Notes under the pieces: generated by a model
Seen by the model: only the letters and a program-made list of their open reading frames with translations
Database searches by the model: none
What the model was told of the DNA's origin: nothing
Assembly (NCBI GenBank): GCA_035258565.1
Contig: DATFXF010000400.1
Location: forward strand, 1 to 8,738
DNA from: DATFXF01 sp035258565
Lineage (GTDB): Bacteria > Acidobacteriota > Terriglobia > Acidiferrales > UBA7541
Reading direction: 5' to 3'
Length of the DNA stretch: 8,738 nt
Program-made: the position numbers and the translations under genes
Shown here: positions 8,198 through 8,738 of the stretch, in pieces
Position numbering within the stretch: position 1 is the first letter of the stretch
How the letters are laid out: each line of letters opens with the position of its first letter

Positions 8198-8738
8198 CTA
8201 TTTCGGCGTGGCCGCGCCAGCGAGCGGCACAGGATGTGGACTGCCTTCGGCGTCGTCCACGATGATCACTTGCGCGGTTTTGGCACCCACGGCTGCCGGC
8301 GCAAAGCTCACGCCGAGGACACAACTGACGCCTGGCTGGAGCTGGCCTCCGTTCACCGGGCAAGTGGTTTTCTCGGCGACCAGCTTGAATTCGGCGGCGT
8401 TCTCTCCGCCGATCGTGATGCTGCTGGTGAGGTTTAGCGTCGCGCTGCCCGTGTTCGCCAGGGTGATGACTTGCGGCGTGCTTGCCGTGCCAACGGCCTG
8501 ATCCCCGAAGTTCAGATTGGCCGGCGTGAGTTTCAGTGCCGGGGCGGGCGGCGCTGCCGTGCCGCTTAGGGGCACGCTCTGCGGACTGCCGGGAGCATTG
8601 TCGGAAATGCTCAGCGCCGCAGTCTCTTCCCCGGTTGCCGCCGGTTTAAAGACCACCTGAATGGTGCAGGTTGCGCCTGCCGGCAAAGCCGCTGGAGCCG
8701 CCGGACAATCATTCGTCTGCGCGAACTCTGCAGCGTGA
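8198..8738 (-). CDS. C-terminal part of an ASH/choice-of-anchor-type repeat protein (5' end outside window)
   Basis: 179 residues are visible before the stop at 8200-8198; the frame stays open to the window edge, so the true start is upstream and a TTG at 8686 is not the real start. Two immunoglobulin-like ASH (ASPM-SPD-2-Hydin) type domains are seen. The first is truncated and ends ALSISDNAPGSPQSVPLSG. After an Ala/Pro linker comes a complete second one, about residues 65-175, starting LKLTPANLNFGDQAVG. Each has a Cys pair spaced 13 apart (C11/C24 and C126/C139) before a VxFxP strand, a spacing compatible with a disulfide in each domain. Such repeats are common in large secreted or surface proteins of Acidobacteriota, often after beta-propeller or other extracellular modules. 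No membrane anchor or sorting signal is visible at the C-terminus, which ends AATPK. The domains are probably structural or adhesive; the function of the whole protein cannot be told from this end. Confidence 0.88.
   Translation of the reverse strand, partial: HAAEFAQTNDCPAAPAALPAGATCTIQVVFKPAATGEETAALSISDNAPGSPQSVPLSGTAAPPAPALKLTPANLNFGDQAVGTASTPQVITLANTGSATLNLTSSITIGGENAAEFKLVAEKTTCPVNGGQLQPGVSCVLGVSFAPAAVGAKTAQVIIVDDAEGSPHPVPLAGAATPK

Overview
The window is GC-rich and compact, and every gene I can support lies on the minus strand, so transcription runs from high to low coordinates. The paired-cysteine ASH/choice-of-anchor type extracellular domains, the PAS-rich multi-domain kinases and the codon usage suggest a soil-type Acidobacteriota genome. 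That is an inference from style, because no rRNA or other taxonomic marker is present.

Layout in transcription order: (1) 8738-8198, the C-terminal end of a secreted or surface protein with ASH-type beta-sandwich domains, cut by the window edge. (2) 8197-7828, a long non-coding stretch with several dyads. (3) 7827-5368, a membrane histidine kinase with eight predicted TM helices, two PAS domains, HisKA and HATPase. (4) 5386-4931, a stand-alone Rcp1-type response regulator that overlaps the kinase stop codon and probably starts at TTG. (5) 4913-3561, a REC-PAS-GGDEF protein whose GGDEF active site is degenerate but whose RxxD inhibitory site is kept. (6) a 209-bp gap with inverted repeats. (7) 3351-751, a hybrid kinase with PAS, GAF, HisKA, HATPase, REC and HPt domains. 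(8) a 154-bp gap. (9) 596 to the window edge, a response regulator fused to the start of what looks like an RsbW-type HATPase domain (partial).

The five signalling genes form a co-directional cluster with two transmitter kinases, four receiver domains and one HPt domain. None carries a recognisable DNA-binding domain in the visible sequence. The first three are tightly packed (19-nt overlap, then a 17-nt gap) and look translationally coupled; the last two are separated by larger gaps. A reasonable reading is that the membrane kinase phosphorylates the single-domain regulator, and possibly the receiver of the REC-PAS-GGDEF protein. The hybrid kinase may feed the REC-HATPase protein through its HPt domain. 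Outputs would be protein-protein or c-di-GMP-related rather than direct transcriptional control. The most notable single feature is the degenerate GGDEF domain with an intact I-site, which looks more like a c-di-GMP receptor than a cyclase.
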